Made by a program: the position numbers and the translations under genes. DNA of 64,000 nt from Tigriopus japonicus (taxonomy: Eukaryota; Arthropoda; Copepoda; Harpacticoida; Harpacticidae), in contig JAAGOF010000234.1 in NCBI GenBank assembly GCA_010645155.1, forward strand, positions 878,218 to 942,217. The letters run 5' to 3'. Of this stretch, positions 34,880 through 46,210 are shown piece by piece. Each line of letters starts with the position of its first letter. Positions within the stretch are counted from its first letter, which is position 1. The notes beneath the pieces are model-generated. The model saw only the letters and a list, made by a program, of their open reading frames with translations, did not search any database and was not told where the DNA came from.

Positions 34880-36107
34880 ATGGGCGTGTCATCCGTGTTG
34901 CGCGAGGCCTCGTCGGTGCTAACGCAGGCCAGCTTGGCCGTGAAGATCGTGATCGGCGTGATTTTGGCCGGTTATGCGCTCTCATTGTGGGAGGACACGG
35001 CCTTGAGGGTGTTGAGCGTCACGCCCGGATACTTTTGGCCGCCGCATTTCTGGCTGTGGACGGCCTTTACCCATTGCGCCCTGGAAATCCATTGGTGGGC
35101 CGTGCTCTTGGATGTGGCGGCCATCGCCTTGGTGGGCAAGCTCCTCGAGCCTTTGTGGGGCGCCATTGAGATGCTCGTCTTCTTTACCGTGGTCAACGTG
35201 GGCGTGGCCATTCTCTCGGCTTTCTTTTATTACTTACTCTACATGGTGACGTTCAACACGGATCTGCTCTTCGACGTCCATATTCACGGTAATTGAAAAA
35301 GCAAACAAAGAAACAATACTTATGAGCGTGGTTGATTCGGGAATTCATCTTTCAGGCATGGCCGGATATTTAGCGGGTGTGTCGGTGGCCGTGAAACAGG
35401 TGATGCCGGATCACATTTTGTATCGCTCCCCGTTGGGCAAAATCACCAACCGTCATGTGCCGCTTATCTTGTTTGGGCTGACCTTGATTTTGTGGGCCGG
35501 ACATTTAGCCCAGGGATCCTATTGTACCATGTTCGGCTCGGGACTCCTCGTGAGCTGGACCTATCTGCGATTCTACCAAATCCATAGCAACGGCTCGCGC
35601 GGGGATATGGCCGAGAATTTTGCCTTCCACACGTTTTTCCCCAATGTCTTTCAGCCTCCCGTGGCCATGGTCAGTTCCACGATTTTCTCGCTCTTGGTCA
35701 AGCTCAAGATTTGCCGGCGACCCGTGCGTAAGTACGATATCGGCTCCTCGGGCTCGTCCATTTCGATATCGTTGCCGGGAGTCGAGTCCCACGACACGGA
35801 GCGTCGTCGTCAAATCGCGTTGAAGGCTTTGAGCGAACGCCTCAATCAAGTCGAGGGCAAAGCCGGACGAGGCAGTTCGCCCGCCTCGGATTGGCCCAGT
35901 TTGGAAGGCGAAGACGAGGATCGTCGACCCTTACTGGAATCCGTACATATTCCCATGGAAGCCCCCGTGTCCAGCGATCGAGGGGCTCCTTCCGCTCAGC
36001 CGGTCAAGACCCAATCCTCGGAGGAGCCCCCTACTTTGGCCGCCTCCACCGACTCCTTGGCGATCAACCTCTCCAAAGCGGAGGAGACATCTTCATTCAA
36101 ATCTTAA
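34880..36107 (+). CDS. TMEM115: Transmembrane protein 115, rhomboid-like Golgi protein
   Basis: Two exons, 34880-35288 and 35356-36107, giving 386 residues (human 351). The true ATG follows two near-cognate codons. Several membrane segments lie in the first 230 residues, with the conserved blocks TPGYFWPPHFWLWTAFTHC, LLEPLWG and VNVGVAIL, then HGMAGYLAGVSVAVKQ across the exon join. PLILFGLTLILWAG and FFPNVFQPP follow. The C-terminal 140 residues are polar and cytosolic-looking. TMEM115 is an inactive rhomboid relative in the Golgi that works with the COG complex in retrograde transport and glycosylation. Confidence 0.93.
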
Positions 36108-36732
36108 ATTTGAACACGCCAACGGGTCTCGAACTCTCGATGATACTGTGATATATGATCCCAGTCCCCCTTTCCTCCCCCCCCCCTCGTCCTCTTTGTT
36201 CCCTTTTTGTTATTGATGTGGCGTTTCGCGTGAAAGAGTGACCCTGGGTTTTGTCCCTAAATCGTCCCTCCCCGGGCCCCTAGTGCTCTCAATTTTGGAC
36301 TTGTGCCCGAGAAACCATTCCGGCTGAACTGTTTATGAATGGTTTATCGTGCGCCCGATACCCATGTCTGTATTATAATGTTCGACTTGGATGACGTGTT
36401 CAGATTGCAGCCTCACTAAATATATTATTAGCTTGAGTTTATTATCAATGTACGTCTGACATGTTTATTTTAAAAGAGTGTGTACTTTCTAACCACCCAA
36501 GATTGTTTAAAAAGTCGCCCTAGTTTTACATGAAGTTTCCAAAAAATGAAGTCACCCTGCAACTTCGCCCAGCGCCCTCTATCGATCTTACGAGGGACCC
36601 AAGAAGAAAACAAACTGGAGTGTAACACCATACCTACCTACGTACGTACGTACGGACGGGAGCTCCGGAGGACTGCAGACCAATTGATCGCTAGCTGGGA
36701 AACACTGCGGTCCTCCTTGGGTAGTCGCCGGT
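36108..36732. other. TMEM115 3' UTR and upstream flank of the next gene
   Basis: A C-rich run lies near 36176-36187 and an (ACGT)n run at about 36639-36655. No gene was seen. Confidence 0.5.
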
Positions 36733-38259
36733 ATGGCTCAGGAGCCCAATTTGACCGCCACCTTGGCGGCCATTCAGGAGGTGCTAGCCCACCATTCTCA
36801 ACTTTTGGGCCAAGTGGTCTCCATGAGCAGTCTCGGAAAAGAGGATGAGGCCCCTGAACCCCTAACACAAACTCGAGCTCATTCCCCCGTGCAGCCCTGG
36901 AGTGGCCTGGCCAAGGCGTGTCAGGCTCTGGAAAAAGGCCAGGCCTCGCTCCAGAGTAAGTTGGATAAAGTAGTCCGACAATTGGATAGCGTGAGCGATA
37001 CCCAAAAGACCATTCAAAAGACGCTCCAACAAGCTATCAAAAGCCAAACCGGATTGCGGACTCAGAATCCATCAGAACGTAATGGTGTGGGTCCCACTTC
37101 GCAGATGGCGGACTCGGCCCATCTATCCGAGGCCAGTTGGGCCCATAATCTGTTCCTCTTGGGCGATGAGGTCTGGATGAGTTTGCATTCCGCGCCCGAG
37201 GTTCAAGCCGAGATTCGCGAACTTGGCCCCGTTCAAAATCTCCGCATCAATTGTCGTAAGGGCGAAAGTTTGGAGCGGCTGTACGATCGACAACGTCGCA
37301 AGATCCTCTTCGCTTTGCCCCCTCGGACCAATCACGTGGCCTTGTCCGTGGGTTCGGCCGATTTGCTCCAGGGCGATCTACTCACCCTTCAAGATGCTAG
37401 TTTAGAAGAGATTCGTCGACGGAATGAACCTCGGTTGCGCGATTTAGCCAGGCACGCGTTAGAGTTGGCCACTAGTTTGGTGGGTCAACGCAAGTCCGTG
37501 TCCATTCTCCTTCCACCTCAAGGCAATCATCGGATTGAGATCTTCAAGCATTGGGAAGACATCTTACTGCGTGAAGTCGACAATCTTAAAGAGCCTCGGC
37601 TGAAGATCCTTAACCTACCCGTGGTAATGCGAGCCACACTGGCCGATTTTCCTACCCACGCCGATTTCATTAAAGCTTGGTTTCGGGATCCACAGGCTAA
37701 CATTCTCTCCAAGTTTGGTGCTCGAAGGCTTTTTGAGCTCCTCAAGCGAACCAGTAGGTTTCATTGGACAAACTAAGAAATTGATCTCATCGTTCATCAA
37801 ACGCCCATTACCTTTTCTTGCAGATGGTTCAAGTTCACTTCCGAAGACAACGATAGTAAATAATGGTCGAAAAGCAGAAGCCACCGAAGAGTGTTTGCGG
37901 TGCCTCCGCCATCATTTGGGGGGTGAAAAAGCTTGTCAAAGCAAAGAGAGGGTGAGAGCTAAAAGAAAGTGCTAGGTCGAAAATTCCTTCACGTCAAACT
38001 TCGTAATAACCCTTTTCAGGTCTGTCGGCGATGCGGTGAAATGGGCCATTTTGCCGATGTTCATGATGTGACCGACGAGGCTTTGCAGGAGAGAATCACC
38101 CAGGTGATTGGTAGCAATCTCTTCCCGTTGAGCCGAATGGGATCGAAGCGGGGAGGCGATGGACTCACCAATTTGTCCGCCGGCAAGCGCCTCAAACCCG
38201 ACGAGGATATACGACCTTGGCAGGCTTGCTCTCGCATTTTGGACGATTGGTATCAATAA
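36733..38259 (+). CDS. Orphan protein: coiled coil, SGNH-like domain and CCHC-type zinc knuckles
   Basis: Three exons, 36733-37753, 37824-37951 and 38020-38259, giving 462 residues. Residues 1-110 look like coiled coil (LQSKLDKVVRQLDSVSDTQK). Residues 135-340 have the spacing of an SGNH-hydrolase fold: block I LFLLGDEVWMSL, where the usual GDS serine is E, then block III HVALSVGSADLL (G-x-x-D), then SVSILLPPQGNH. A cysteine- and histidine-rich segment at about 370-395 has CLRCLRHH...C and CRRCGEMGHF, resembling two retroelement-type zinc knuckles. The order resembles retroelement ORF1/gag-like nucleic-acid-binding proteins, yet the gene is spliced and intact. Function is unknown. The SGNH call is by eye and uncertain; the zinc knuckles are clearer. 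Confidence 0.75.
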
Positions 38260-38339
38260 GTAACTCGGAGACAACTTCACCATAAAAAAAGAGAGTGCAG
38301 GCTGGCTGGCTGTCATTTAATAAAAGTAGTAAGATGACA

Positions 38340-39519
38340 TCAATTCAAAGCTTGCTCTTCCTTGTCCATTAGTGCTTTGATCAGGGCACATTTGGCCATC
38401 TGACATCCGCAAGGCGTGGGATGTTCCTCAACCGCCGGATCCAAGACTTCCAATTGGATGGCGTAATGGCGGGGATTACTTTCCGTTTGAGCCAAGATCA
38501 GGGACCACCCGATGACCTCATCTTTTTCCACGTCGGCACTGACTGGCAACACGATGATGGTTTGTTTCCAATGAGTTGGAGGACATGAAGGGGCGGTGGA
38601 GAGTGTGGGACAGGCCACCCATTGCGTTTCCACAAATGGGTTAAAATCGCAATCAAACCAGAGAGCCAAGCCTTGGAATGAGCCAGTTTGAGTGGCTGAA
38701 ATAAATGTCTTCTGGCTGAGACTCCGAACCTCCTCGGTCTCTACCCATCGAAGATCAAGTTCAACTACCAAAGTGGGTTCACTCAAGATTTGTTCGGGCT
38801 GGAGGATGTCCACTTCGGGCTTATCCGAACGAAGCATCAATCGCTTCAAAGGAGGCATCTTGAAACCGTAAACGTCATCCCAAAAGTCGACTTTGTCACG
38901 GAAATAATCGCTCATGGACACGGGAGCGCACCAAATCCGGGCATGAGACGGTAACATGATCCCCTGAGGGCTCAAATGCTTGTCACGAGCCGCGATCACA
39001 GAGTTGAGCATCGATTCGTGCAACAAATAGAATCCCATCCACTCGCTAACGATGATATCGACCTTGGCGTGGTCAGGCAAGTCCACCTCTTCGGCTTTTC
39101 CCTCCAGAACGGTGATGATATTCATGAACCGATTGGCTACCACGATTTCGCGCAAGGGTGTGGCCATGGCACTGGCTTCAACGGCGTAGACTTTGCGAGC
39201 ACCCGCCTGCGCACAAAACAGGGACAAAATGCCCGTACCCGCCCCGATATCTGAAAGAGGTGCCCGCTCAAGTTGGAAATTGGCGCCCCGCGTCTGTCTC
39301 CCATGTTTTACATACCCATGACGGTTTTGCCTTTGAAAAATGCCGCATTCTCGGCTATAGCCCTTTGGTAAGCTTCCGTGCGGGGGACATCCTTTAGCAT
39401 CAACCGATGAACCTATGGGAAAGACGGGTACAACATGAGCTCAGATTATGGGAGCTCATCGCCAGGCTCACCTCGAGGTCAAAGTAGCTTTTAAAGTAAG
39501 GGTCATCGTGGCCCGTCAT
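38340..39519 (-). CDS. Protein arginine N-methyltransferase (PRMT family, PRMT2/6/Art8-like)
   Basis: Three exons, 39472-39519, 39316-39412 and 38340-39250, giving 351 residues. The order is complete: YFKSYFDLEVHRLMLKDVPR, motif I VMDIGAGTGILSLFCAQAGA, the acidic post-I loop YAVEAS, the double-E loop SEWMGFYLLHES, and THWKQT in the beta barrel. It transfers methyl groups from S-adenosylmethionine to protein arginines. The C-terminal barrel resembles PRMT2, PRMT6 and insect Art8, and I cannot decide between them. A splice acceptor (TTCTTACAG) lies 18 nt upstream of the chosen ATG and the frame stays open to it, so a further 5' exon or a spliced 5' UTR is possible. Confidence 0.9.
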
Positions 39520-39755
39520 CTTTCGGGGAGTTAGTATCTGTAAGAAGCCAAGCAAGTTTGTACGTGGACATTGATTGATGCCGATGGGCGTAGCTCAAAA
39601 TTCCAGACACGATCAAGTTAGCATGACTTTTATTATTTCTTCTTAAACCAATGATCAAGGGTGTACTGTGGCTATATATGTATAAGTTTGGCTCTCGGCC
39701 TTTCGTACTACTTTTTAGCCCGTCCTTCGGGTTGTTTGCCGTCTATCCCTGACTC

Positions 39756-40166
39756 TTAGCGCACGGGGTGCCAATCGTAGAGCACGTTCTTGTCGCCGTA
39801 TTTCTTTCGCTCGGGTTGGGGAAAGCGATCCGGGTGCAACATGACATAGTGGAGCGTGGTCTGGATTCGCTTTTGTCGCCGCTCGGCGTTGTAATCCCGC
39901 CCTAGCACGCCCACCCACGCGCCTATGAGTCCGCCCAAGATTGTCCACTGGATGCCGGCCTTCACGGGCTTCCGTTGGAGCAAATTGTTGACGATATTGA
40001 AGCCCGCGCCCGCAGCGCCCATCACACCGGGACCCAAGTAGTTATCGACGATGGAAATGGTCTCGGCCCCCTGCATATCGTACAAATCAAAGGCCCACTG
40101 GACACGCGGGTCGATGCCCTCCCATTGGGCGGGATTGGATCCTTGGTCGGGGGCGGCGGAGGACAT
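39756..40166 (-). CDS. NDUFC2: NADH dehydrogenase (complex I) subunit C2, B14.5b
   Basis: Single exon, 136 residues (human 119), starting MSSAAPDQGSNPAQWEGIDP. One or two hydrophobic segments cover about residues 45-95. The C-terminus LHPDRFPQPERKKYGD...WHPVR matches the LHPEDFP...KKTYGE...FHPIR hallmark of NDUFC2. It is an accessory membrane subunit of mitochondrial complex I. The N-terminal half is poorly conserved, so the call rests on the C-terminal block. Confidence 0.85.
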   Translation of the reverse strand: MSSAAPDQGSNPAQWEGIDPRVQWAFDLYDMQGAETISIVDNYLGPGVMGAAGAGFNIVNNLLQRKPVKAGIQWTILGGLIGAWVGVLGRDYNAERRQKRIQTTLHYVMLHPDRFPQPERKKYGDKNVLYDWHPVR

Positions 40167-41396
40167 GACGATCGAGGGTCGTTTGTTTCCCTTCCCTTCC
40201 TTCCACCTCTCTTGCTTGCTTGTTTGGTTGGGATTTAGGGTTCTTGGGTACAGCTTCTTCTTCTTGTTCTTCTTTTTCGTTCCTGCTCGGGTTGCAGACA
40301 GGGACACACTGACTGTCTAAATACAATGTTTATCTTGCGACAAAGAAACACTCACTTGCATCAGGATTGCCAAGATCAGCCATGCAGAGCCATCAGAGAT
40401 TGAAGGCTCAATCAGAATTTCCCCTGGTCGAGAATAAATAGGAGAGGACACGCCAAAGAAGCTTGTTTTATACCAGGTCAAGTTAATAAATAAGAATAAA
40501 TCATTGTCAACCTTTTTCCAGATTTTAGATTTCAAAGTGACGGTGGTGACATGTTCGTCACACTTCCAAAAACGACAAAAATGGCGATTCTGCAGGGTGA
40601 CAAAGATTATATGAACTTGGCAGAACTTAACTAGATGAGTAAATTTATTCATTGAACTCAGTTGACTTTTAATGGGAATCGTTGGCATGACCCCTTTTCC
40701 CGTTTTCCGGCTTTCCTCGAGCGTATATCAATGCAACATTTTTTTGGATGGATTTCCTTGAGAAACCTTTTCTATCAAGAAAATAATAATTCAAGTGGGA
40801 TGGAATCATTGAGCCACATATTGGCTTCATTTCAAAACTGATGATTGGAAAAGCCAAGATGAACCAGGAACTGGAGAGTATGTGTTTCTGTGAACAATTT
40901 GATGAAGTATTTTTAAAGTGACGCCTAAAAACGATTAAAACAAAGACGGTTAAAAAAATTGGGATTGCGATGGATTTCTCAAACCAATTTTGTCGCTAAT
41001 CCTACTATATCGCGCTCTTGCAACGGACATCTAACGATGTAAATATTGTGGCGAGCGTATGCTCGCCGCTCGTACATGCTCTCGATCTGTGATACATATC
41101 AAATCAGCATATTTGTAGTCATCAAATCAATGATTTCATTGAATAAATGCATTAACCTTTTTTGAGAAGCGGAGGGATGACCTCTTTTCTGCTTATAACT
41201 TAACTTTTTCTGCATAAATTGTGGACTTGCGATCGTATAGTGAGTAATATGTTTTGTGGCACAAGTTAAACGAGAACTAGGCGAAAGATTTCCAGAACAT
41301 GATACCATGTCGTCAAAAACTTGAGAGCGATGCTTAGAGCGTTTCAAAATGGCAAATGCAACAGTGCCTACAATTCACAACAATTAGGGCAATCGT
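40167..41396. other. AT-rich intergenic region
   Basis: Only short ORFs. No coding, RNA or repeat feature with clear borders was found. Confidence 0.5.
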
Positions 41397-42980
41397 TTAT
41401 TTCGATTTTTTTGCGGGTTCAACTAACATGGTCCTATGCAACTGAACCCATGCGTAGATGAGACCCAGGGCACAATATTCCGAGTACAGAAGTAAAGGTA
41501 AGAAAGGCCACGATGCTTGGAAGCTTGGAGACAAGCACGGAAATATCACAGTCTCAAAGATCACCACAAGAGCGTGTCCTAAGCAATAACATGTTTCCAA
41601 AAACGACAATGGGTGGCGCACTGTTAGTTGATATCGTTGTCCATACCACTTCATGTACAACGCCGAACTGAAGAGCACAATACTGATCTTCAAGACACTT
41701 TCTTGAGCTCTATAAAGTAGGGGCAACAACGACACATGTCCCGTTAGACTTAGCAATGTCAAAATACTGGCTTCTCGACGTTCCAGACACGCCACAAGTA
41801 TCAATGGGATGGTGACATGAAGTATCGCTTTCTCGTGAACATGCCTGAAAAAAAGCAGACAAACACTTTATATAGTGCTCCCGGCAAAATGTTCAAGTAG
41901 TTATAGTATTGCTCACCATCCAAATAAAAATGCTCCAAAATTGCACAGCACCACAGCCTTGAGGAAACTCAGAACGTTCCGGGGATGCCGCCATAAATGG
42001 AGCAAGGAGGGAAGCATGGAAACTAACGAGAGAAGGAATGTAGCCAATGGTGCCACGGAAGGGAGGACACTGTGGTCAAACTCTTGTACTAATCCTCCAG
42101 TCATGGAGGCAGGGCCACTTCGCACCGAGAACCAGTTCAAACGTCGGCCTAGGGTGGCTAAGACCTTATCACAAAGGTTATAAACCGCCCAGAAATTGGG
42201 TGCCCAATAGGCATGGCAAAGTCCTCGTTTAAATGGAAAGAGTCGTTCGAGCACAATAACCAATTGTCCGTGATAAAACCAAGGCCCGAAAGAGAGGGCA
42301 AACACGCCGATCACAATTGCACCCAGACATAGTAATCGAGAAAGGGCCTTCCACCATGAGTCTGCTTGCATCACATACGATCGCAAGAGGTACACGAAAT
42401 AGACGGGGGCACAATACAGATAGATGTGCTTCAAGTTCAACACGACGCAGAACCAAAAGGCCGACTCCAGATGATTGGATTGCATCATAGCCCCGATGGA
42501 TAAAAGTGACACTCCAAAGAGAAATCCGTTGTATTGAAAGTGGATGTGGTCTACGATCATCAACCCCCCGTTGGCTAGAATCAACATTAATACTCCGATC
42601 AGACCCGTTGAGGTGAAATGACCCAAGCGTTTGAGGCCCACGAAACATCGCTTTACACCCAAAGCCAAGATCAGATCTCCGGCAATCACAGACAGTCTTT
42701 GAAAGAGGACAGTGGAACGCGTGGCGTGATCCAGATTGGTCACCACCAACATCTCCGGGTCAAAGTAATAGGCCACTTGCGACAGAAGGAACTCCCACCA
42801 GGCGAAAAAAGGCGGATAATCCAAAGTCCAGGACGACGTTTGATCCGTGTACCATTGGGACAACGGCAACGAGTGGGTAATGGCCAGCCAATTGCGATGG
42901 ACCTCGAAGTCGGTGGAGCGATAGGCAGGCCAGAACAAGAGTTTGACACAACTCACGGCCACCACCGCCGACCAAAACAT
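41397..42980 (-). CDS. ALG8: Dolichyl-P-glucose alpha-1,3-glucosyltransferase ALG8
   Basis: Two exons, 41917-42980 and 41397-41844, giving 503 residues (human 526). Hallmarks are STDFEVHRNWLAITHSLPLS, WTLDYPPFFAWWEFLLS, DHIHFQYNGFLFG, LKHIYLY, LFPFKRGLCHAYWAPNFWA, and FGWHVHEKAIL across the exon join. About a dozen membrane segments are present. The enzyme adds the second glucose to the lipid-linked oligosaccharide in the ER. The ATG lies 45 bp after the CAMLG stop, and a good splice acceptor (ATTCATTTCAG) is 10 nt before the ATG. The coding start could lie in a missed exon, but homology begins here. Confidence 0.97.
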
Positions 42981-43025
42981 CCTCGTCGTTCTGAAATGAA
43001 TATCAACAACAGGCTCAATCGTCGG

Positions 43026-43733
43026 CTATTTGGACGGTTCGGATAGGATACGTTGGCTTTCATGTTTCAGACACGCGGTCAACACATAACAAAAGAGGAA
43101 GACGGACACCCAAAGGGTCATGAATTGCGAATAATGCCAAACTCGGGTTAGCCTGGATATCCAGATCTCCGACACCCCACCCAATTTGAGCGCTAGGGTG
43201 AACATCGTAGCTGGACCGCTGGCCGTTTTAGGATGATCAGCCCCTAAGGCCCCACCCATCAACCAGTACAATGATCCCAAGAGAATGAGAACCAATATTG
43301 TCCAAAGAATTTCCGCAAAGAAGCTGTAATTGGATAACCAAGCCGCGGTTCCCCCCAGACCAAGCATGAACCAGAAGACCCAATCCACTGAGCGTACTCC
43401 TTGAGCGGGAACGGCGGTTTGGGGACGAGGTAAGTTGGGTGAAAAAGACGAAAGTTCGCGAGACAGCGGCGTCAAATCTGGCGACTCTTGATGTGCGAGT
43501 TCCGGTTCAGCCGCCAACAAAGGGACCTGTTCCACGGGATGGGATGGTTCTCTGAGAGGCGGGAGATTCAAGGGTGGGTCGATTTGACAGTCGTTATCAC
43601 GTGGGGTTGTTTTTAATCCATCCAAAGTGGGTTCCCGCTCGGAATGGTCTTGGAGGATACTTTGGATGCGCTGATTCTGATTGGCCAAGATCCGTCTCCG
43701 GCGCAACAGACGCCTCTTCTCGGCCTCATTCAT
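43026..43733 (-). CDS. CAMLG: Calcium-modulating cyclophilin ligand homologue (GET2/CAML)
   Basis: Single exon, 235 residues. The N-terminal cytosolic part has the GET3-binding cluster EAEKRRLLRRRRILANQNQR followed by IQSIL, as in CAML/Get2. A proline-rich linker follows. Three membrane segments lie in the C-terminal half (about 118-134, 140-160 and 205-225). With WRB/GET1 it forms the ER receptor for insertion of tail-anchored proteins. Sequence is weakly conserved outside the basic helix, as is usual for this family. It lies upstream of ALG8 in the same orientation. Confidence 0.85.
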   Translation of the reverse strand: MNEAEKRRLLRRRRILANQNQRIQSILQDHSEREPTLDGLKTTPRDNDCQIDPPLNLPPLREPSHPVEQVPLLAAEPELAHQESPDLTPLSRELSSFSPNLPRPQTAVPAQGVRSVDWVFWFMLGLGGTAAWLSNYSFFAEILWTILVLILLGSLYWLMGGALGADHPKTASGPATMFTLALKLGGVSEIWISRLTRVWHYSQFMTLWVSVFLFCYVLTACLKHESQRILSEPSK

Positions 43734-44857
43734 GCTGCCAAGGAGTACGGCCCCCGATCAGATGAGAGAAAGGGCAGGAAGAGGAGGAGGAAGGGGTCCT
43801 TCCACGATGGTCATTAACTCAGCATGAAGTTTACAAGGCTTTCAACAAGCCCCAGAATCGCGTCACTTTTTGACTACGCTACACGGCTTCTCACTTTTTT
43901 TACAACTCTCAGCTGATGATTGAAGCTCGGAAAAACATCCGCATGGTTGACAAAATATATGGCATCATTTTTTTCTATCATTTTTTAGTGATGATGAGCA
44001 AGTGAAAATACGTTGAAAAGTGGGAAACGGCACGGCCATAGAGGATAAAGAAAGATTTAAATCTAAAGATTTTAATGAAAGAAAAAAAAATCAAAATCTT
44101 AAAGATTTGAATTATTTTGCTGGTTGGGATTTTTGGGCCTTTATTTCTTGGTCTAATATGTCGGTTTTGCGAACGGAAACCATTTTGGCTCCTCATGTAA
44201 ATTTTTAGATATATGTCTAAGTCGGATCTACATCTCAAAAAGAAGTTTTACTTTTGCTGTGAAAAATAGATTCCAAAAGTCTTCTTCTGCCAAAAGTATT
44301 TTGATTCCCTGGGTTGAAGTATGTAATATTCGCATAATCAAGAATGAGGTTTTAGAATTCTAATAGCGACAAATGCGGGAAGGATCATGATTTGTTATGT
44401 TATTGCCATTAATTTTGCTCCAAGTTGGAGAAATTCTTTGTGCCGTTGGAAGTTTCAAAAAGCTTCCAAACTTTGAACACCATCTATGAATTCATCAAAA
44501 ATCAATCACAATTATATAATTGATGCATTCGATGATTGCTCCTCCAGCACCTAAGCATTTTGAAGAATACTTGAAAATGGGCCTGATCTGGAATGGAATG
44601 AGAGTAAGAATAAAACAATAAGAAAGAGTTGCACGTTGTCTAGCCCGGCCAACGCTCTTCATTTCAACTTCTAGAGTTGTGGAGAGAATCTTCCACCTCT
44701 ATCCCCAATATTCTTTACATCATTCGTGACTATAAATGAAAAAGTATATGAAAAACTACCGATTGAACGGAATTTATTCATAGATTGCTTGATTGATTGA
44801 GTGAGTGAGCGAGTGCATTGATAAAAAGGTTCCAACCATCGCGGGAGAACCCGGCGT
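43734..44857. other. Intergenic region, AT-rich
   Basis: Contains the likely CAMLG promoter on the left and the downstream flank of the dehydratase gene on the right. Short ORFs only; none is supported. Confidence 0.5.
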
Positions 44858-45604
44858 TTAGGAGCTCTTCTTGGCGTGGGACTGACCCCTTTCGGCTCCA
44901 CTTCCCCCGAGCAACACTTTCTTGCGCTGGCGGAACATGTGAAAGTAGAGTTGCGGGAACAACGGGATGTACGACAACATGATGAGGATAAGCAGCGCGT
45001 AGTAGTTGAAGGTGACATTCCAAGGGTTGGGCAAGCTCACCGTGTACAAGCCTTGGCGTTGGATGCGATCCAAACTCACATAAGAGCACCACAATTCGCC
45101 CGTCACGCCCAGCGGATACAGACCAATGAAGAGGGTGTATCGCAACCAGATCACCAAATACGGCGTCCAGCCCAACAAGTTGCCGGCGTAGTAGGCGTAC
45201 CGAATGATCTCGGTGATGATCCAGGCCCACAGGAGCAAGGGCAAGCCCAAACAGGCCTGGGCCTCGGGCACGCTATGCAACACGGCCCATGTTACAAAGA
45301 CCCGGGAAAACACCTGAAAGGCCGTGAGCAACGGGTTGGAGCGGACTAGACCCACAGCGGCATGGACAATCTCCAGCACGGCCGCCGTTTGGAACACCTT
45401 CAAGGGCAACGCAACGGCTTCATAGAGGCGGTGGCTGTCGTCGTCGTCGTCGTTGTCATTGTCTTCAGGCGTGCCAGTGGTGAACCGTGATTCTGCGTTC
45501 CAAAGGCGGGTACATTCCGGCACGAGACGCGTAGCCAGGAATGCCCAGCCCAGGCATTGGACCACGTTGTACAACACGAGGTATCCGTGGGTTAAAGCTC
45601 CCAT
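44858..45604 (-). CDS. HACD2: Very-long-chain (3R)-3-hydroxyacyl-CoA dehydratase (HACD/PHS1)
   Basis: Single exon, 248 residues. Six membrane segments are visible. The catalytic tyrosine and glutamate lie in RYTLFIGLYPLGVTGE, and LEIVHAAVGLVRS with FQVFSRVFVTWAV are family blocks. The enzyme carries out the third step of the very-long-chain fatty acid elongation cycle in the ER. A short acidic insertion (EDNDNDDDDD, about residues 46-56) sits in the first loop. The C-terminus carries lysines (HAKKSS), a possible retrieval signal. HACD2 rather than HACD1 is a guess from general similarity. Confidence 0.93.
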   Translation of the reverse strand: MGALTHGYLVLYNVVQCLGWAFLATRLVPECTRLWNAESRFTTGTPEDNDNDDDDDSHRLYEAVALPLKVFQTAAVLEIVHAAVGLVRSNPLLTAFQVFSRVFVTWAVLHSVPEAQACLGLPLLLWAWIITEIIRYAYYAGNLLGWTPYLVIWLRYTLFIGLYPLGVTGELWCSYVSLDRIQRQGLYTVSLPNPWNVTFNYYALLILIMLSYIPLFPQLYFHMFRQRKKVLLGGSGAERGQSHAKKSS

Positions 45605-46210
45605 TTTTGGATTGGCCCAAGGCTCGCTCCAGACCCCAATTCACCCCCTTCCTCGTGGTTCCGAGCTCGGACGTAGAGTGAGTACTTAGACCTGACCAAC
45701 CCTCGGTCGGTCTACACTCACGGACGCGAAGACGCGAGGACAGGGCTAGCAATGGACCGATGGAACGCTATTCCAGTCTCGTGATGCGATCGGACTTTGG
45801 ACACATGAACTCCGCAGTCCGCAGGCAATGAATGCACTCGCAACTCGCAAGCGTGCGTGCGTCATGAATCATGATGAATCAATCAACTCAGATCACAACA
45901 TGGCACACTCAGAGAGAAAGTGGAAGGAAAGGGAGGCGTATCCCAGATACCTCACGGTCTCTAGGTCAGCCCACCTAAAATCTCGAGATTTTCAAGAATA
46001 AGTTCATTCTAAGATATGGCCCTGAATAATAATTTTACGCATGACTTCATTAACAATTTTGTGAATTATTTCTAATTTAGCCACCCTTTTGTTGCCAAAC
46101 AAAGTAGGCCCATCAACATCAACCGACACGGCCTACTCAGGCCCAAGACATAACAGCAACGACATGTACGTTCTTGGGCTAACCGGAGATTGTCGAAGTC
46201 TCTGACACCG
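45605..46210. other. Divergent region between the dehydratase and MPG
   Basis: No gene or repeat seen. It should contain both promoters. Confidence 0.4.
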
